Origin: JBHHZM01 sp046758065
GTDB taxonomy: Bacteria > Pseudomonadota > Alphaproteobacteria > JAAXGF01
Assembly: GCA_046758065.1 (NCBI GenBank)
Contig: JBHHZM010000060.1
Location: forward strand, 1-19,330
DNA: 19,330 nucleotides
Reading direction: 5' to 3'
Positions 6,137 to 14,426 of this stretch are shown here, one piece after another. The position numbers and the translations under genes are program-made. Numbering within the stretch: position 1 is the stretch's first letter; the number at the start of each line of letters is the position of its first letter. The notes under the pieces are model-generated. The model had not been told where the DNA came from. It saw only the letters and a list, made by a program, of their open reading frames with translations, and ran no database searches.

Positions 6137-8518
6137 TCAGTGACCGTGGGTCAGACGCCCTGCAACCAGCGCGTCCGTCGTTCTTGTGTGTTCCGCTGAG
6201 CGGTCTCGTGCGGAGGATCCTGCGCGAAGTAGCCGAAGCGCATTGGCCACCACCAACAGCGAGGCGCCCACATCGGCAGCGATCGCCCCCCACAAAGTGG
6301 CGAAGCCGACGAAGATCAGGATGACGAAGGCTGCCTTGACGCCCAGCGAAAACCCTATGTTCTGACGGATTATCGCGAGGGTCCGTTTGGAATGGCCGAC
6401 GAGCCACGGCAGCTTCGCGAGGTCATCGGTCATTAGCGCGATATCGGCAGTCTCGATGGCGGCGTCGCTGCCCATGGCACCCATGGCGATGCCGAAGCTC
6501 GCCCTTGCCATTGCCGGCGCGTCGTTCACGCCATCGCCTACCATGGCGACCGTACCGTATTTTGAGACCAACTTTTCCACGGCCGCGACCTTGTCCTCGG
6601 GCAGCAGCTCGGCGTGGACCTCGTCGACCCCGACTTCGCGGGCGATGGCCGCGGCGGTGGCGCGGTTGTCGCCCGTCAGCATGATCAAATGTGCAATGCC
6701 GCGCCCGTGGAGGGCGTCAATCACCTCGCGAGTGCCCGGGCGAACGGTGTCGGCCACGGCGATCAGGCCACAGACGTGTGCTCTGTTGCCGATCACCACG
6801 ACAGTGCGCCCGTCGCGCTCGAGGGCGTCGGTCTGTGCGCTGACGTCCGGCGTCTCCTGGCCGCGCTCCAGCAGATAGCGGTGCGAGCCGAGCCAGAACT
6901 CCTCGCCCCTGAAGCGGCCTGTCACACCCTTGCCCGGCAGCACTTGTACGTCGTCGGCCGCATTCGGCTCTACGCCGAGGCGCCCGGCGTAATCGACAAT
7001 CGCCTGCGCCAGCGGGTGCGCGCTACGCGCCTCGAGGGCGACGGCCCGCTGCAGCAGATCTTCCTCGGTGTGTCCGTTGAGCGGGATCACGCCCGTCACA
7101 GATGGCTGCCCGCGCGTGAGCGTTCCGGTTTTGTCGAAAGCGATCGCCTTGAGTTGCGCCGGCTGCTCGATATAGGTGCCGCCCTTGATCAGCACTCCCT
7201 GGCGGGCGGACGCTGCCAAGGCGGACACGATGCTGACCGGCGTCGAGATCACGAGGGCGCAGGGGCAGGCGATCACGAGCAGCACGAGTGCGCGGTAGAA
7301 CCAGGCGTCCCACGCACCGCCGAACAGAAGGGGCGGCAGCAAGAACACGGCAATAGCCAGCACGATGACCGCCGGGGTATAGACCCGGGCGAACTTCTCG
7401 ACCCACTTCTCGGCGCGGGCACGCCGGCCATGGGCTTCCTCGACGAGGCGGATGATGCGCGCGAGCGTCGTGTCCTCGGCCGCCTTGGTGCTCTCGACCT
7501 CGAGGGCGCCCTCACCGTTGATCGTGCCAGCGAAGACGTCGGCACCCGTCTCCTTCGGGACCGGGACGCTCTCTCCCGTGATCGGGGCCTGGTTGACGGC
7601 GCTCGCTCCCGAAACGATCCGCCCGTCGAGGGGGATCCTCTCCCCCGGCCTGACGATGAAGCGGGACCCGACCGCCGCCTCGGCAGCCGGTATCTCCCTC
7701 TCCGCGCCGGAGTCGAGCTTCACGAACACGGTCGGCGGTGCGAGGTCGAGGAGCCGAGCGATGGCGCGCCGGGCTCGCCCCACGCTCCAACTCTCCAGCA
7801 GCAAGGAGAGAGCGAACAGGAAACTGACGGTCGCCGCCTCGAACCACTCGCCGATGCCGACCGCGCCGACGACCGCGATGACCATCAAGAGGTTCATGTC
7901 TGGGCGCAAGCTGCGAGCGGCGTACCAGGCCTTCACGACCACGTAGCGCCCGCCGAAGCCGATGGCGAGTGCGTAGGCCACGGCCTCCGGCACCGGCATT
8001 GCCTGTCCGTCATGCCCGGCAAAGAGCCCGAGCGCATCGGCGAAGCCGCCCGCGAGCCAGACGTGCAAAGCCAATCCGGCGAGCACCGAGAGTCCGCTCA
8101 GCACCGTGAGCCAGGCCTGCACGCGATGTTGCCTCTTGCCCGCCGCCTTGCCCGCTTCGTCGTCTTCGCGCCATGCCACGGCATTCATGCCGGTTCGGCG
8201 GACCGCCTCACAGATTTCCTCGGCCGACGACTGGTCGGCGTCCTCGAGCACCATCATGCGGCCATTGAGAATGTCGAAGGAGAGCCGGTCCTCGCCCCCC
8301 ACGAGCGGCCCGACTTCTCGTCTCAGGATCGCGACTTCCTCGGCGCAGTCCAAGCCCCGGACCTTGAACGCGTAGCGGTAGCGGTGACGAGCGACAGGTC
8401 CGTGTACGTCATCGCCTTCATTCGCCGCGCCGGCCCCGCCGCAACAGGCTTCCTTCTCCGGGAGCGCCGGGACGTGCGGGCCAGCGTGATCGCGTCGTTC
8501 CGCGGGCTGCTGGGACAT
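6137..8518 (-). CDS. zntA: P1B-type Zn/Cd/Pb-exporting ATPase
   Basis: This 793-residue pump exports divalent soft metals using ATP. In order it shows: a Cys/His-bearing tail with ACCGG (C25, C26); a degenerate HMA domain in which the usual CxxC is GLDCAEE (only C58); TGES (314-317); the ion-pathway CPC (418-420); phosphorylation site DKTGT (D462); HP (501-502); GDGVND (661-666); and in the last helix D749 in ADVGASLLVVANALRLL, the signature of the Zn/Cd/Pb (P1B-2) class. ATG 8518 has AAAAAGGA upstream. A MerR-type promoter lies about 120 bases upstream, facing a divergent MerR gene. CtaG follows after 17 bases, probably in one transcript. Confidence 0.95.
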   Translation of the reverse strand: MSQQPAERRDHAGPHVPALPEKEACCGGAGAANEGDDVHGPVARHRYRYAFKVRGLDCAEEVAILRREVGPLVGGEDRLSFDILNGRMMVLEDADQSSAEEICEAVRRTGMNAVAWREDDEAGKAAGKRQHRVQAWLTVLSGLSVLAGLALHVWLAGGFADALGLFAGHDGQAMPVPEAVAYALAIGFGGRYVVVKAWYAARSLRPDMNLLMVIAVVGAVGIGEWFEAATVSFLFALSLLLESWSVGRARRAIARLLDLAPPTVFVKLDSGAEREIPAAEAAVGSRFIVRPGERIPLDGRIVSGASAVNQAPITGESVPVPKETGADVFAGTINGEGALEVESTKAAEDTTLARIIRLVEEAHGRRARAEKWVEKFARVYTPAVIVLAIAVFLLPPLLFGGAWDAWFYRALVLLVIACPCALVISTPVSIVSALAASARQGVLIKGGTYIEQPAQLKAIAFDKTGTLTRGQPSVTGVIPLNGHTEEDLLQRAVALEARSAHPLAQAIVDYAGRLGVEPNAADDVQVLPGKGVTGRFRGEEFWLGSHRYLLERGQETPDVSAQTDALERDGRTVVVIGNRAHVCGLIAVADTVRPGTREVIDALHGRGIAHLIMLTGDNRATAAAIAREVGVDEVHAELLPEDKVAAVEKLVSKYGTVAMVGDGVNDAPAMARASFGIAMGAMGSDAAIETADIALMTDDLAKLPWLVGHSKRTLAIIRQNIGFSLGVKAAFVILIFVGFATLWGAIAADVGASLLVVANALRLLRAGSSARDRSAEHTRTTDALVAGRLTHGH

Positions 8519-8638
8519 GTCGTTTCCTTTTTCTCACGCAATCTCAAGGCACAACGAAGCGGCCGCCAGCTTTCGGCCCGCGATCAGAGCAGCGCGGAAA
8601 ATCGTGCTTGGAACGGGCCGGCCGGTGGTGCTATTTGT

Positions 8639-8669
8639 AACCTAGGAGCTACAGCGACTAGAGGTTCAA
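8639..8669 (-). promoter_or_regulatory. MerR-type promoter of the zinc/cadmium/lead ATPase
   Basis: On the minus strand a -35 TTGAAC (8664-8669) and a -10 TAGGTT (8639-8644) are separated by exactly 19 bp, containing CTCTAGTCGCTGTAGCTCC. The partial dyad (CTCTAG / CTGTAG) resembles operators of ZntR/CadR/PbrR regulators rather than the copper or mercury types seen elsewhere in this window. The divergent regulator gene begins 13 bases to the right. A 120-base leader separates it from the ATPase start. Confidence 0.75.
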
Positions 8670-8681
8670 GGGAAAAAGGAC

Positions 8682-9122
8682 ATGACCGCCGTAGATTTCA
8701 CGATCGGACACATGGCGCGCGAGACCGGCTGCAAGGTCCAGACCATCCGCTACTACGAGCAGATTGGCCTTATGCCCCAACCCTATCGCACGCCCGGAAA
8801 TCAAAGGCGGTACGGGCCAGGTCACGTGGCGCGGCTGGCCTTCATCCGGCACGGCCGCGAGCTCGGTTTCCCGCTGGACGCGATCAGGGCGCTCTTGGGC
8901 CTGGCGGACGATCCCGACCGGTCGTGCGAGGCGGCGGACCGGATGGCGCGGGTGCAGCTTCAGGCCGTCGAGAGCCGCATCGCCCGCTTGACGGCGCTCA
9001 GGACGGAACTCGAACGGATGATCCGGCAGTGCCGCGGCGGCCGGGTCGCCGAGTGCCGTGTCATCGAGGTCCTGGCAGACCACTCAAAGTGCTTGTCCGA
9101 CGATCACGTCGAGGCGGGCTGA
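8682..9122 (+). CDS. MerR-family divalent metal sensor
   Basis: The 146-residue protein has the MerR winged helix (IGHMARETGC, then TIRYYEQIGL, then RRYGPGHVARLAFI) and a long dimerisation helix. Metal-site candidates are C82, C117 and C125 (CRGGRVAEC), with C137 and H134 in the tail. A cysteine at the C82 position, where Cu(I)/Au(I) sensors usually have Ser, argues for a divalent metal such as Zn, Cd or Pb. It is divergent from the P1B-2 ATPase and abuts a 19-bp-spacer promoter, so it most likely activates that ATPase and controls itself. The ATG at 8682 has a purine-rich GGAAAAAGGA very close upstream, but the domain start fits. Confidence 0.93.
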   Translation: MTAVDFTIGHMARETGCKVQTIRYYEQIGLMPQPYRTPGNQRRYGPGHVARLAFIRHGRELGFPLDAIRALLGLADDPDRSCEAADRMARVQLQAVESRIARLTALRTELERMIRQCRGGRVAECRVIEVLADHSKCLSDDHVEAG

Positions 9123-9439
9123 GGCCGCGCAACGATCCAAGCTCTCAGGCGGCAGAGCGTAACGCGCAGCACGGCCATGGGCCGGGTTCCGGAATAGTCT
9201 GGAAGGGGGCCCGCAGGGGATGCGACGCGCCCGAGGCAATAAAGCTTCGCGAGCAACCACGACGTGGTGATCGCCCGGCGCAGCCTGATTATGGCGCCGG
9301 GTCCCCGACGACAAGGAGGTTTCAAGCACTGCGACGTTGGGAGGCTCTCAAAAGCGAGACCGGGAACCGAGGATTTTGGAGACCTTGGCCTATCCCCGAT
9401 CCAATGAATGATTTTATCAAAACGAAGCCCAGGCTTACT
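9123..9439. other. Intergenic region, no supported gene
   Basis: These 317 bases lie between the convergent ends of the MerR gene and the YPC ATPase. Several frames are open on both strands, but none has a start, ribosome site and recognisable product together. An AAGGAGGT stretch near 9313 on the plus strand is not followed by a usable start codon. No clear terminator hairpin with a T-run is visible. Confidence 0.5.
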
Positions 9440-11968
9440 TCAATCGATCTCCCCGGAGGCAACGCGATAGCCGAGGCCCGCGATCGCGGTTTCGATGCGC
9501 TCGGGAGACGTGACGGATGCGCGGTACCGGACCATCACGGTCTTGGCTTGCGCGTCGCCCTCGGCAGCGGTGACGCCGTCTTCCGCCAAGAGTCCCGCCC
9601 GAATGGTTTCGACGCAGCCCTGACAATGAATGTCGGGCACCGAGAACAGGACATGGGTCTCGTCGTCGCTACCTTCCAGGCCTGTTTCCTTACCGGTCGG
9701 GGCATCAGGTGCGCGTGACACGGATCCGCGCTTCAACAGCCGCCCGCCGAACGAATTGGCCAGCACCAGGCTGACGCTCGTGGCCATGGCCGCCATGGCC
9801 CAGGCGGGATGGACGATGCCCGCGGCGGCCACCGGCACGCCGACGCCATTGAAGAAAAAGGCGAGCCAGAGATTCTGTACCGTCTTGCGGTAGCTCATCC
9901 CGCCGATCGCGATCGCCTCCGGCACCGCCCCGAGGCGCTTGCCGATCAGCACCACGTCGGAGGACTCGATGGCGATGTCCGTGCCGGCGCCGATGGCGAT
10001 GCCGACATGGGCCTGCATGAGGGCCGGCGCGTCGTTGATGCCGTCGCCGACCATGGCGACCCGGGCGCCCCCTCGCTGCAACTCGCGGACCCGGTCAGCC
10101 TTGTCGTGCGGGACGACCTGGGCATAGATTTCTTCGATTCCGACTTGTCGCGCGACGGCCTCGGCCGTGCGCCGGTTGTCGCCGGTCAGCATGATCGGCG
10201 TGATCCCGCGGGTCTTCAGCTCGGCGATGGCGTCCCCGGCGTCTGGTTTGACCGCGTCGGCGATGGCGAGGACACCGGCCACTTTTCCGTCCACGGCGAG
10301 CAGCACCGCCGTATGGGCCCGCGCTTCGTGCTCGTCGAGGATTGTCTCGGCGGGTGCAACGTCGACGTGCCGCGATCGCAGGAAACGTGGCGTCCCGACC
10401 AACACCTGACGCCCGTCCACCACCGCTTCGACGCCCTGTCCGGCCGTCGCCCGGAAGTCCCGGCCGTTGGGGAAGTCAATCGCCTCTTCTTCAGCGGCAT
10501 CGACGATGGCGCGAGCGAGCGGGTGCTCCGAGGGGGCTTCGGCACCGGCGGCGAGGCGCACGACCTCCCGCCGGTCGAGATCGCCAACCGTCGCGACGTC
10601 CACGAGTCGCGGGGCGCCTTCAGTAATGGTGCCCGTCTTGTCGAGCACGACATGGGTGATGTCCTTGAGGATCTGGAACGCCTCGCCGGAGCGCATGAGG
10701 ATGCCGCGCTCGGCGGCCATGCCGCCGCCGCGGATGAGGGCGAGCGGCGTGGCCATGCCAAGGGCGCACGGATAACCCATCACCAGCACCGTGACGGCGG
10801 CGTAGATCGCGGTCACCCATCGCATCTCATCGGCCCAGGCGAGCGGGGCGAAGCCCCAGAAGAAAAAAGCCGCGGCCGAGATCCCGAGCACAACGGGGAC
10901 GTAGTAGAGGAGGACGCGGTCGACGAGGACGATGATGCCGGGCTTCATCGCCTTCGCTTCCTCGACGTGTCGCGCGACCTGGCGCAGAAAGCTGTCCTCT
11001 CCGGTGCGCGTCACGCGCACCAGCAACGTGCCGGTCTGGTTGACGCTGCCGCCGATCACCTCGTCGCCGACTGCCTTCTCCTCCGGGATCGGCTCGCCCG
11101 TTACGATCGACTGGTCGACGGCGCTCGCACCGTCCTCGACCACACCGTCGACCGGAATGCTATCGCCCGGGCGGACGCGCACCAGATCATTTATGGAAAC
11201 CTCCTCGATCGCGACCTCTTGCTCTTTTCCGTCGCGGACCACCCGGGCCGTCGGCGGCTGCATCTCCAGCAGCCGGCGGACACTCTCGGACGCCTTCGTC
11301 CGGACAACGAGCGAGACGTAGCCCGAGAGCAGGTGATAGGTGGTAAGGAAGACGACGACGCCGAAGAAGTCGACCGGCGGGAAACCGACGAAGCCGTACC
11401 ACCCGAGGATTGGCACCGGGACGCCGAGCACGCCACCGAGGTATGCGCCAATCGCACCGACCGAGAGCAGAACGTGCTGATTGGCGATACCGCGCCACGC
11501 GGCGCCCCAGGCCATGCGGATGATGCGGCGCCCATTCCATAGAAAGACGTAGGTGGCAAACGCCCAGGCAGCCCAGGCGTGCCAGTCCTGCATCTGCCAC
11601 AAGTCCAGCCACGTCGCCGCCATGGCGAGAAACATGACGATCGCGAAAAACGCCGCGGAGATGAGGTCGCTGCGCTCCTTGCGCTTGAGTACGATCTGCT
11701 CGTCGAAGGCGCCCACCTTGCGCGGGTCGCGCACGATGTAGCCGAGCGCGCGGAGCGTGTCTTTGATCTTCGTCTCGCTGGTTTCCCGGGGCCGGAAACG
11801 AACCAGAGCCTCCTCGTGCGCGAGCGAGACATGCACCTCCTCGACGCCCTTGTCGCGTCCGAGGCCGCGCTCGATCGCATTGGCGCAAAACGAGCAGCTC
11901 ATCCCCCCGATCTTGAGCTGAAGGCTCTCGATGTCTCCTGTCTGGCGTGTTTCCGCTGCCTGCGTCAT
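9440..11968 (-). CDS. Heavy-metal P-type ATPase with YPC motif and two HMA domains
   Basis: This 842-residue pump has an N-terminal HMA domain (GGMSCSFC; C25, C28), about eight membrane helices, TGEP (290-293), phosphorylation site DKTGT (D443), HP (482-483), GDGIND (641-646) and, unusually, a second HMA domain after the last helix (IHCQGC; C782, C785). The ion-pathway motif is GYPCALG (Y399-C401), not CPC, so one of the two cysteines used by typical P1B pumps is missing. The last helices carry FFFN (N707) and MATS (728-731), close to the YN and MxxSS signatures of Cu(I) pumps. ATG 11968 has AGAAGGA upstream. It ends the operon starting at 14393. The substrate is probably a soft monovalent or thiophilic ion, but this is uncertain. 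Confidence 0.93.
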   Translation of the reverse strand: MTQAAETRQTGDIESLQLKIGGMSCSFCANAIERGLGRDKGVEEVHVSLAHEEALVRFRPRETSETKIKDTLRALGYIVRDPRKVGAFDEQIVLKRKERSDLISAAFFAIVMFLAMAATWLDLWQMQDWHAWAAWAFATYVFLWNGRRIIRMAWGAAWRGIANQHVLLSVGAIGAYLGGVLGVPVPILGWYGFVGFPPVDFFGVVVFLTTYHLLSGYVSLVVRTKASESVRRLLEMQPPTARVVRDGKEQEVAIEEVSINDLVRVRPGDSIPVDGVVEDGASAVDQSIVTGEPIPEEKAVGDEVIGGSVNQTGTLLVRVTRTGEDSFLRQVARHVEEAKAMKPGIIVLVDRVLLYYVPVVLGISAAAFFFWGFAPLAWADEMRWVTAIYAAVTVLVMGYPCALGMATPLALIRGGGMAAERGILMRSGEAFQILKDITHVVLDKTGTITEGAPRLVDVATVGDLDRREVVRLAAGAEAPSEHPLARAIVDAAEEEAIDFPNGRDFRATAGQGVEAVVDGRQVLVGTPRFLRSRHVDVAPAETILDEHEARAHTAVLLAVDGKVAGVLAIADAVKPDAGDAIAELKTRGITPIMLTGDNRRTAEAVARQVGIEEIYAQVVPHDKADRVRELQRGGARVAMVGDGINDAPALMQAHVGIAIGAGTDIAIESSDVVLIGKRLGAVPEAIAIGGMSYRKTVQNLWLAFFFNGVGVPVAAAGIVHPAWAMAAMATSVSLVLANSFGGRLLKRGSVSRAPDAPTGKETGLEGSDDETHVLFSVPDIHCQGCVETIRAGLLAEDGVTAAEGDAQAKTVMVRYRASVTSPERIETAIAGLGYRVASGEID

Positions 11969-11977
11969 GGCGTCCTT

Positions 11978-12112
11978 CTATCCTGGGATCGCCCCGAGCC
12001 GGTCCGCTGGCAGGCAGGTATCCGCCCGACCTTCGCGCCGCATGACCAGCATGTTGGCGAGGAACAGGACGTCGCCGGCGAAGGCCAGCCGGATTGCGTT
12101 CTTGCGGTTCAC
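11978..12112 (-). CDS. Possible 44-aa peptide before the YPC ATPase
   Basis: A GTG-started frame (12112) ends with TAG nine bases before the ATPase ATG. The peptide begins VNRKNAIRLAFAGDVLFLANML, which gives a weakly hydrophobic segment, and ends with a hydrophilic tail holding one cysteine. Third codon positions are mostly G or C, as in neighbouring genes. The upstream GAGAGCGAAG is only a fair ribosome site. It does not match CcoS or another small ATPase partner that I know. It may be real or chance. Confidence 0.35.
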   Translation of the reverse strand: MNRKNAIRLAFAGDVLFLANMLVMRREGRADTCLPADRLGAIPG

Positions 12113-12157
12113 CTTCGCTCTCGCTCTCGCCGGCCCTCCCGGTCGCCCCTCGTCGCT

Positions 12158-13141
12158 CTATCGCCTGGGGCGCCACTTCTCGATGCGGTTGTTGAGAAAG
12201 TCGGCGACGAACACCGAGCCGTCGTCGGCCACCGCGACGGCGATGGCGTGGCGGAACCGGCCGGGGCCCTCGCCCTTTCCGCCGAAGGCCGTGAGGAAGG
12301 TGCCCTTCGCGTCGAAAACCTGGACGCGGTCGTTGTAGAAATCCGCGACGAACACGGTTCCGTCGGGGGCGACGGTGACGTTCGTCGTCACCGCGAACCA
12401 GCCGTTGAACGGGCCGAAGATGTCCATCGCGAACGGCCCGCCCCACTTGCGCAGGAACCGGCCGTCGCCGTCGAAGACCTGAATGCGGTCGTTGTAGCCG
12501 TCGGCGACGTAGAGCGTGCCGTCGGCGCCGAGCGCCACGTCGGTCGGATAGTTGAACGCGCCCGCGGTAACGCCGATCTCGCCGGTGGTTCCCCACTGGC
12601 GGACGAAGGTTCCGTCGGCCTTCAGCCGCTGGACGCGGTGGTTGTAGAAATCGGTGACGAAAAGATCGCCGTTCGCGGCGACGGCGACCCCGCCAGGGGC
12701 GTTGAACTGGCTCGGACCGTCGCCGGGACCGCCGATGATCCGCTTGGGCGTGCCGTCGAGGCCGAAGACCTGGATGCGGTCGTTGAAGTATTCAGGCACG
12801 TAGAGCTCACCATCATGGATGGTCAGGTTCATGGGCCGGCCGAGCGCGCCGGGGGTCTTGCCGGCCTCGCCGAACTGCCGCTTGAAGTTGCCGTCGAGGT
12901 CGAACACCTGGATCCGGCCGTTGCGCGAATCGGCGACGAATACCTCATCACCGGCGATCGCGATGCCGGTGGGATCGTTGAACTCGCCGGGACCCGTGCC
13001 CTTCTCGCCCCAGGCCTTGACGAATTCGTAGCCCGGCTCCTTGGCGGAAGGGACGAAGGCGAGCCAACCGGCGCCGGCGAGGCCGATGGCGACCACCACG
13101 ATACCCAGAACGATCTTGAGAATCTTCCTTATCAACACCAC
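12158..13141 (-). CDS. Membrane-anchored NHL-repeat six-blade propeller protein
   Basis: An N-terminal transmembrane anchor (about residues 8-29) is followed by six NHL-type repeats covering residues 38-327. Each blade shows the pattern P-x-G/D-[IV]-A-[VL]-x3-G-x-[VL]-[YF]-V-[AT]-D-x2-N-x-R-[IV]-Q-x-[FL], for example VFVADSRNGRIQVFDLDG, LFVTDFYNHRVQ, LYVADGYNDRIQ and VFVADFYNDRVQ. The propeller would face the periplasm and serve as a binding or scaffold surface. No catalytic motif is visible. GTG 13141 is preceded by GAAAGG and begins nine bases after the barrel-gene stop. It sits between an outer-membrane barrel and a metal ATPase, so a role in organising the export machinery is inferred. 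Confidence 0.92.
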   Translation of the reverse strand: MVLIRKILKIVLGIVVVAIGLAGAGWLAFVPSAKEPGYEFVKAWGEKGTGPGEFNDPTGIAIAGDEVFVADSRNGRIQVFDLDGNFKRQFGEAGKTPGALGRPMNLTIHDGELYVPEYFNDRIQVFGLDGTPKRIIGGPGDGPSQFNAPGGVAVAANGDLFVTDFYNHRVQRLKADGTFVRQWGTTGEIGVTAGAFNYPTDVALGADGTLYVADGYNDRIQVFDGDGRFLRKWGGPFAMDIFGPFNGWFAVTTNVTVAPDGTVFVADFYNDRVQVFDAKGTFLTAFGGKGEGPGRFRHAIAVAVADDGSVFVADFLNNRIEKWRPRR

Positions 13142-13150
13142 GCGCGCCTT

Positions 13151-14083
13151 TCAGAAGTTGAACCGGAAGCCGGCCCGGACGGTGAAATCGTCCTCGAGCG
13201 CCGATCCGTTGAGATCCTGGAAGGCCGGCAGTTGTACGATGGCCTCCAGCACCCACCGTCGCGTCACGTACTGGACGCCGGGAGAGACGAACAGCGTCAC
13301 GCCGCCCGAGTTCGGGTCGTCGGCCCCGCCGATCTCGTCCTTGTCCTGATGGATCAGGTTGGTTTCGAGGACGCCGTAGAGGAAGCCGGGCAGGCCGCCT
13401 TTCAGCACGCGTGGCCACAGGCGGTATTGCAGCGAGGCGTCGAATCGGGCCTCGTCGCCGAACGCGAAGCCGTTGGCCTCGGTGTTGGCCTTGTAGCTGG
13501 TCGCCACATCGACCTCGTAGGCCAGCGTTTGATAGGTCGCGACGATCCCGACGAAGGGATCCCACGACCCGGAGCCGAGCTGAAGCGTCGCCGGCAGGGT
13601 GCCGAGAGCGTCGCTGTCGTCGTCGTCGCCGGTGGGCAGCTCCACGCCGGCGAACGGCGAGACCCGAAAGGTCCGCCCGGGGGCGTCGTCGTGAAAGACG
13701 GTGTATCGCGCGAACAGGCGGGCGTCGCCGATGCCGTCGGTATCGCGGGTGACCCGCTGGCCGCCCGCCGTCGTCACGTCGAGCGACTTGTGGAGGTACG
13801 GCAGCACGCCGAAGACGGCGAAGTCCCCGGTCACGCCGTAGCCGAGAACGGAGATCCCGCCGCCGACCGTCACCTCCCGGTCGGCGGGGCTGGGGTCGTC
13901 GCTCGCCTTCTTGTAGAGGAACTGCTCGCGGAAGATGAACTCGCCTTTCGGCACCGGCAGCGCGGTGTTGAAGGTCTCGGGCGCGGCGCGCGCCACGCCC
14001 GCGAGGCCCGCCAGGATGGCGAGCGCGAGCCCGCCCGCCCGGCAGGTCGAACGCCGCCGGAGATGGACGACAGGCCCGGACAC
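13151..14083 (-). CDS. Outer-membrane beta-barrel, MetA-pathway/transporter type
   Basis: This 310-residue protein has a signal peptide (about 1-38, ending GVARAAPE) and alternating hydrophobic strands, and it ends in RFNF, the terminal Phe expected for barrel insertion. The opening ETFNTALPVPKGEFIFREQ and the acidic loop LPTGDDDDSD resemble proteins grouped with the phenol MetA-degradation/transporter barrels. It shares LPT-DDD, LGSGS and the YKANTE/YRANTE pattern with the barrel at 14648-15487. A GTG start at 14083, four bases after the HMA-protein stop, is chosen because the signal peptide starts there; the long upstream extension is in the wrong frame over the HMA gene. It may let metal or ligand cross the outer membrane, by inference. 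Confidence 0.85.
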   Translation of the reverse strand: MSGPVVHLRRRSTCRAGGLALAILAGLAGVARAAPETFNTALPVPKGEFIFREQFLYKKASDDPSPADREVTVGGGISVLGYGVTGDFAVFGVLPYLHKSLDVTTAGGQRVTRDTDGIGDARLFARYTVFHDDAPGRTFRVSPFAGVELPTGDDDDSDALGTLPATLQLGSGSWDPFVGIVATYQTLAYEVDVATSYKANTEANGFAFGDEARFDASLQYRLWPRVLKGGLPGFLYGVLETNLIHQDKDEIGGADDPNSGGVTLFVSPGVQYVTRRWVLEAIVQLPAFQDLNGSALEDDFTVRAGFRFNF

Positions 14084-14087
14084 TGCG

Positions 14088-14393
14088 TCAGTCCGCGGCC
14101 GGCAGTTCGGTGAAATCGCGCAAGGTGAAGCCGGCGTCCTCGACGATCCGGCTCGCCTGGTCCCTGGCCAACTTGGCGCCGTCGGCCATGGTGACCGTGA
14201 CGGTCCCGGCGTTGATGTCGACGTCGATGGCCGTGACGCCGTCGGTGCGCGTGAGCTGCTTCTCGATGCCGTAGGCGCAGAACGGACAGGCCAGTCCGTC
14301 GACCTGCAGCTCGTACTTCGCCTGGGCCGCGAACGCCGCCGCGGGCAGCAGCAGGGCAAGCGCGACGACCGCCGTGCGAATGATCCTGCTCAT
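14088..14393 (-). CDS. MerP-like exported HMA metal-binding protein
   Basis: The 101-residue protein has a signal peptide (about residues 1-22, AAAFAAQA) and one HMA fold. The metal site is CPFC (C36, C39) in DGLACPFCAYGIEKQL, in place of the GMTCAAC of classical MerP. Size, export and operon position all match MerP, the periplasmic mercury binder. ATG 14393 is preceded by AAGGAGG. It is the first gene after the mer-like operator at 14439-14454, and the next gene starts only four bases after its stop. It probably picks up the metal in the periplasm for, or from, the ATPase at the end of the operon. Confidence 0.93.
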   Translation of the reverse strand: MSRIIRTAVVALALLLPAAAFAAQAKYELQVDGLACPFCAYGIEKQLTRTDGVTAIDVDINAGTVTVTMADGAKLARDQASRIVEDAGFTLRDFTELPAAD

Positions 14394-14426
14394 GCGGGTT
14401 CCTCCTTATCTTTGCAATGTCTGGGC

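Noticed and set aside
6614..9718. A plus-strand open frame of over 1,000 codons
   Set aside because: It runs antisense to the zinc-class ATPase and then through the MerR gene in a different frame; the product is Arg/Asp/His-rich with no domain. Long antisense frames are expected opposite GC-rich genes.
9809..14113. Two plus-strand open frames (577 and 844 codons)
   Set aside because: They are antisense to the YPC ATPase, NHL and barrel genes, all of which have clear motifs on the minus strand.
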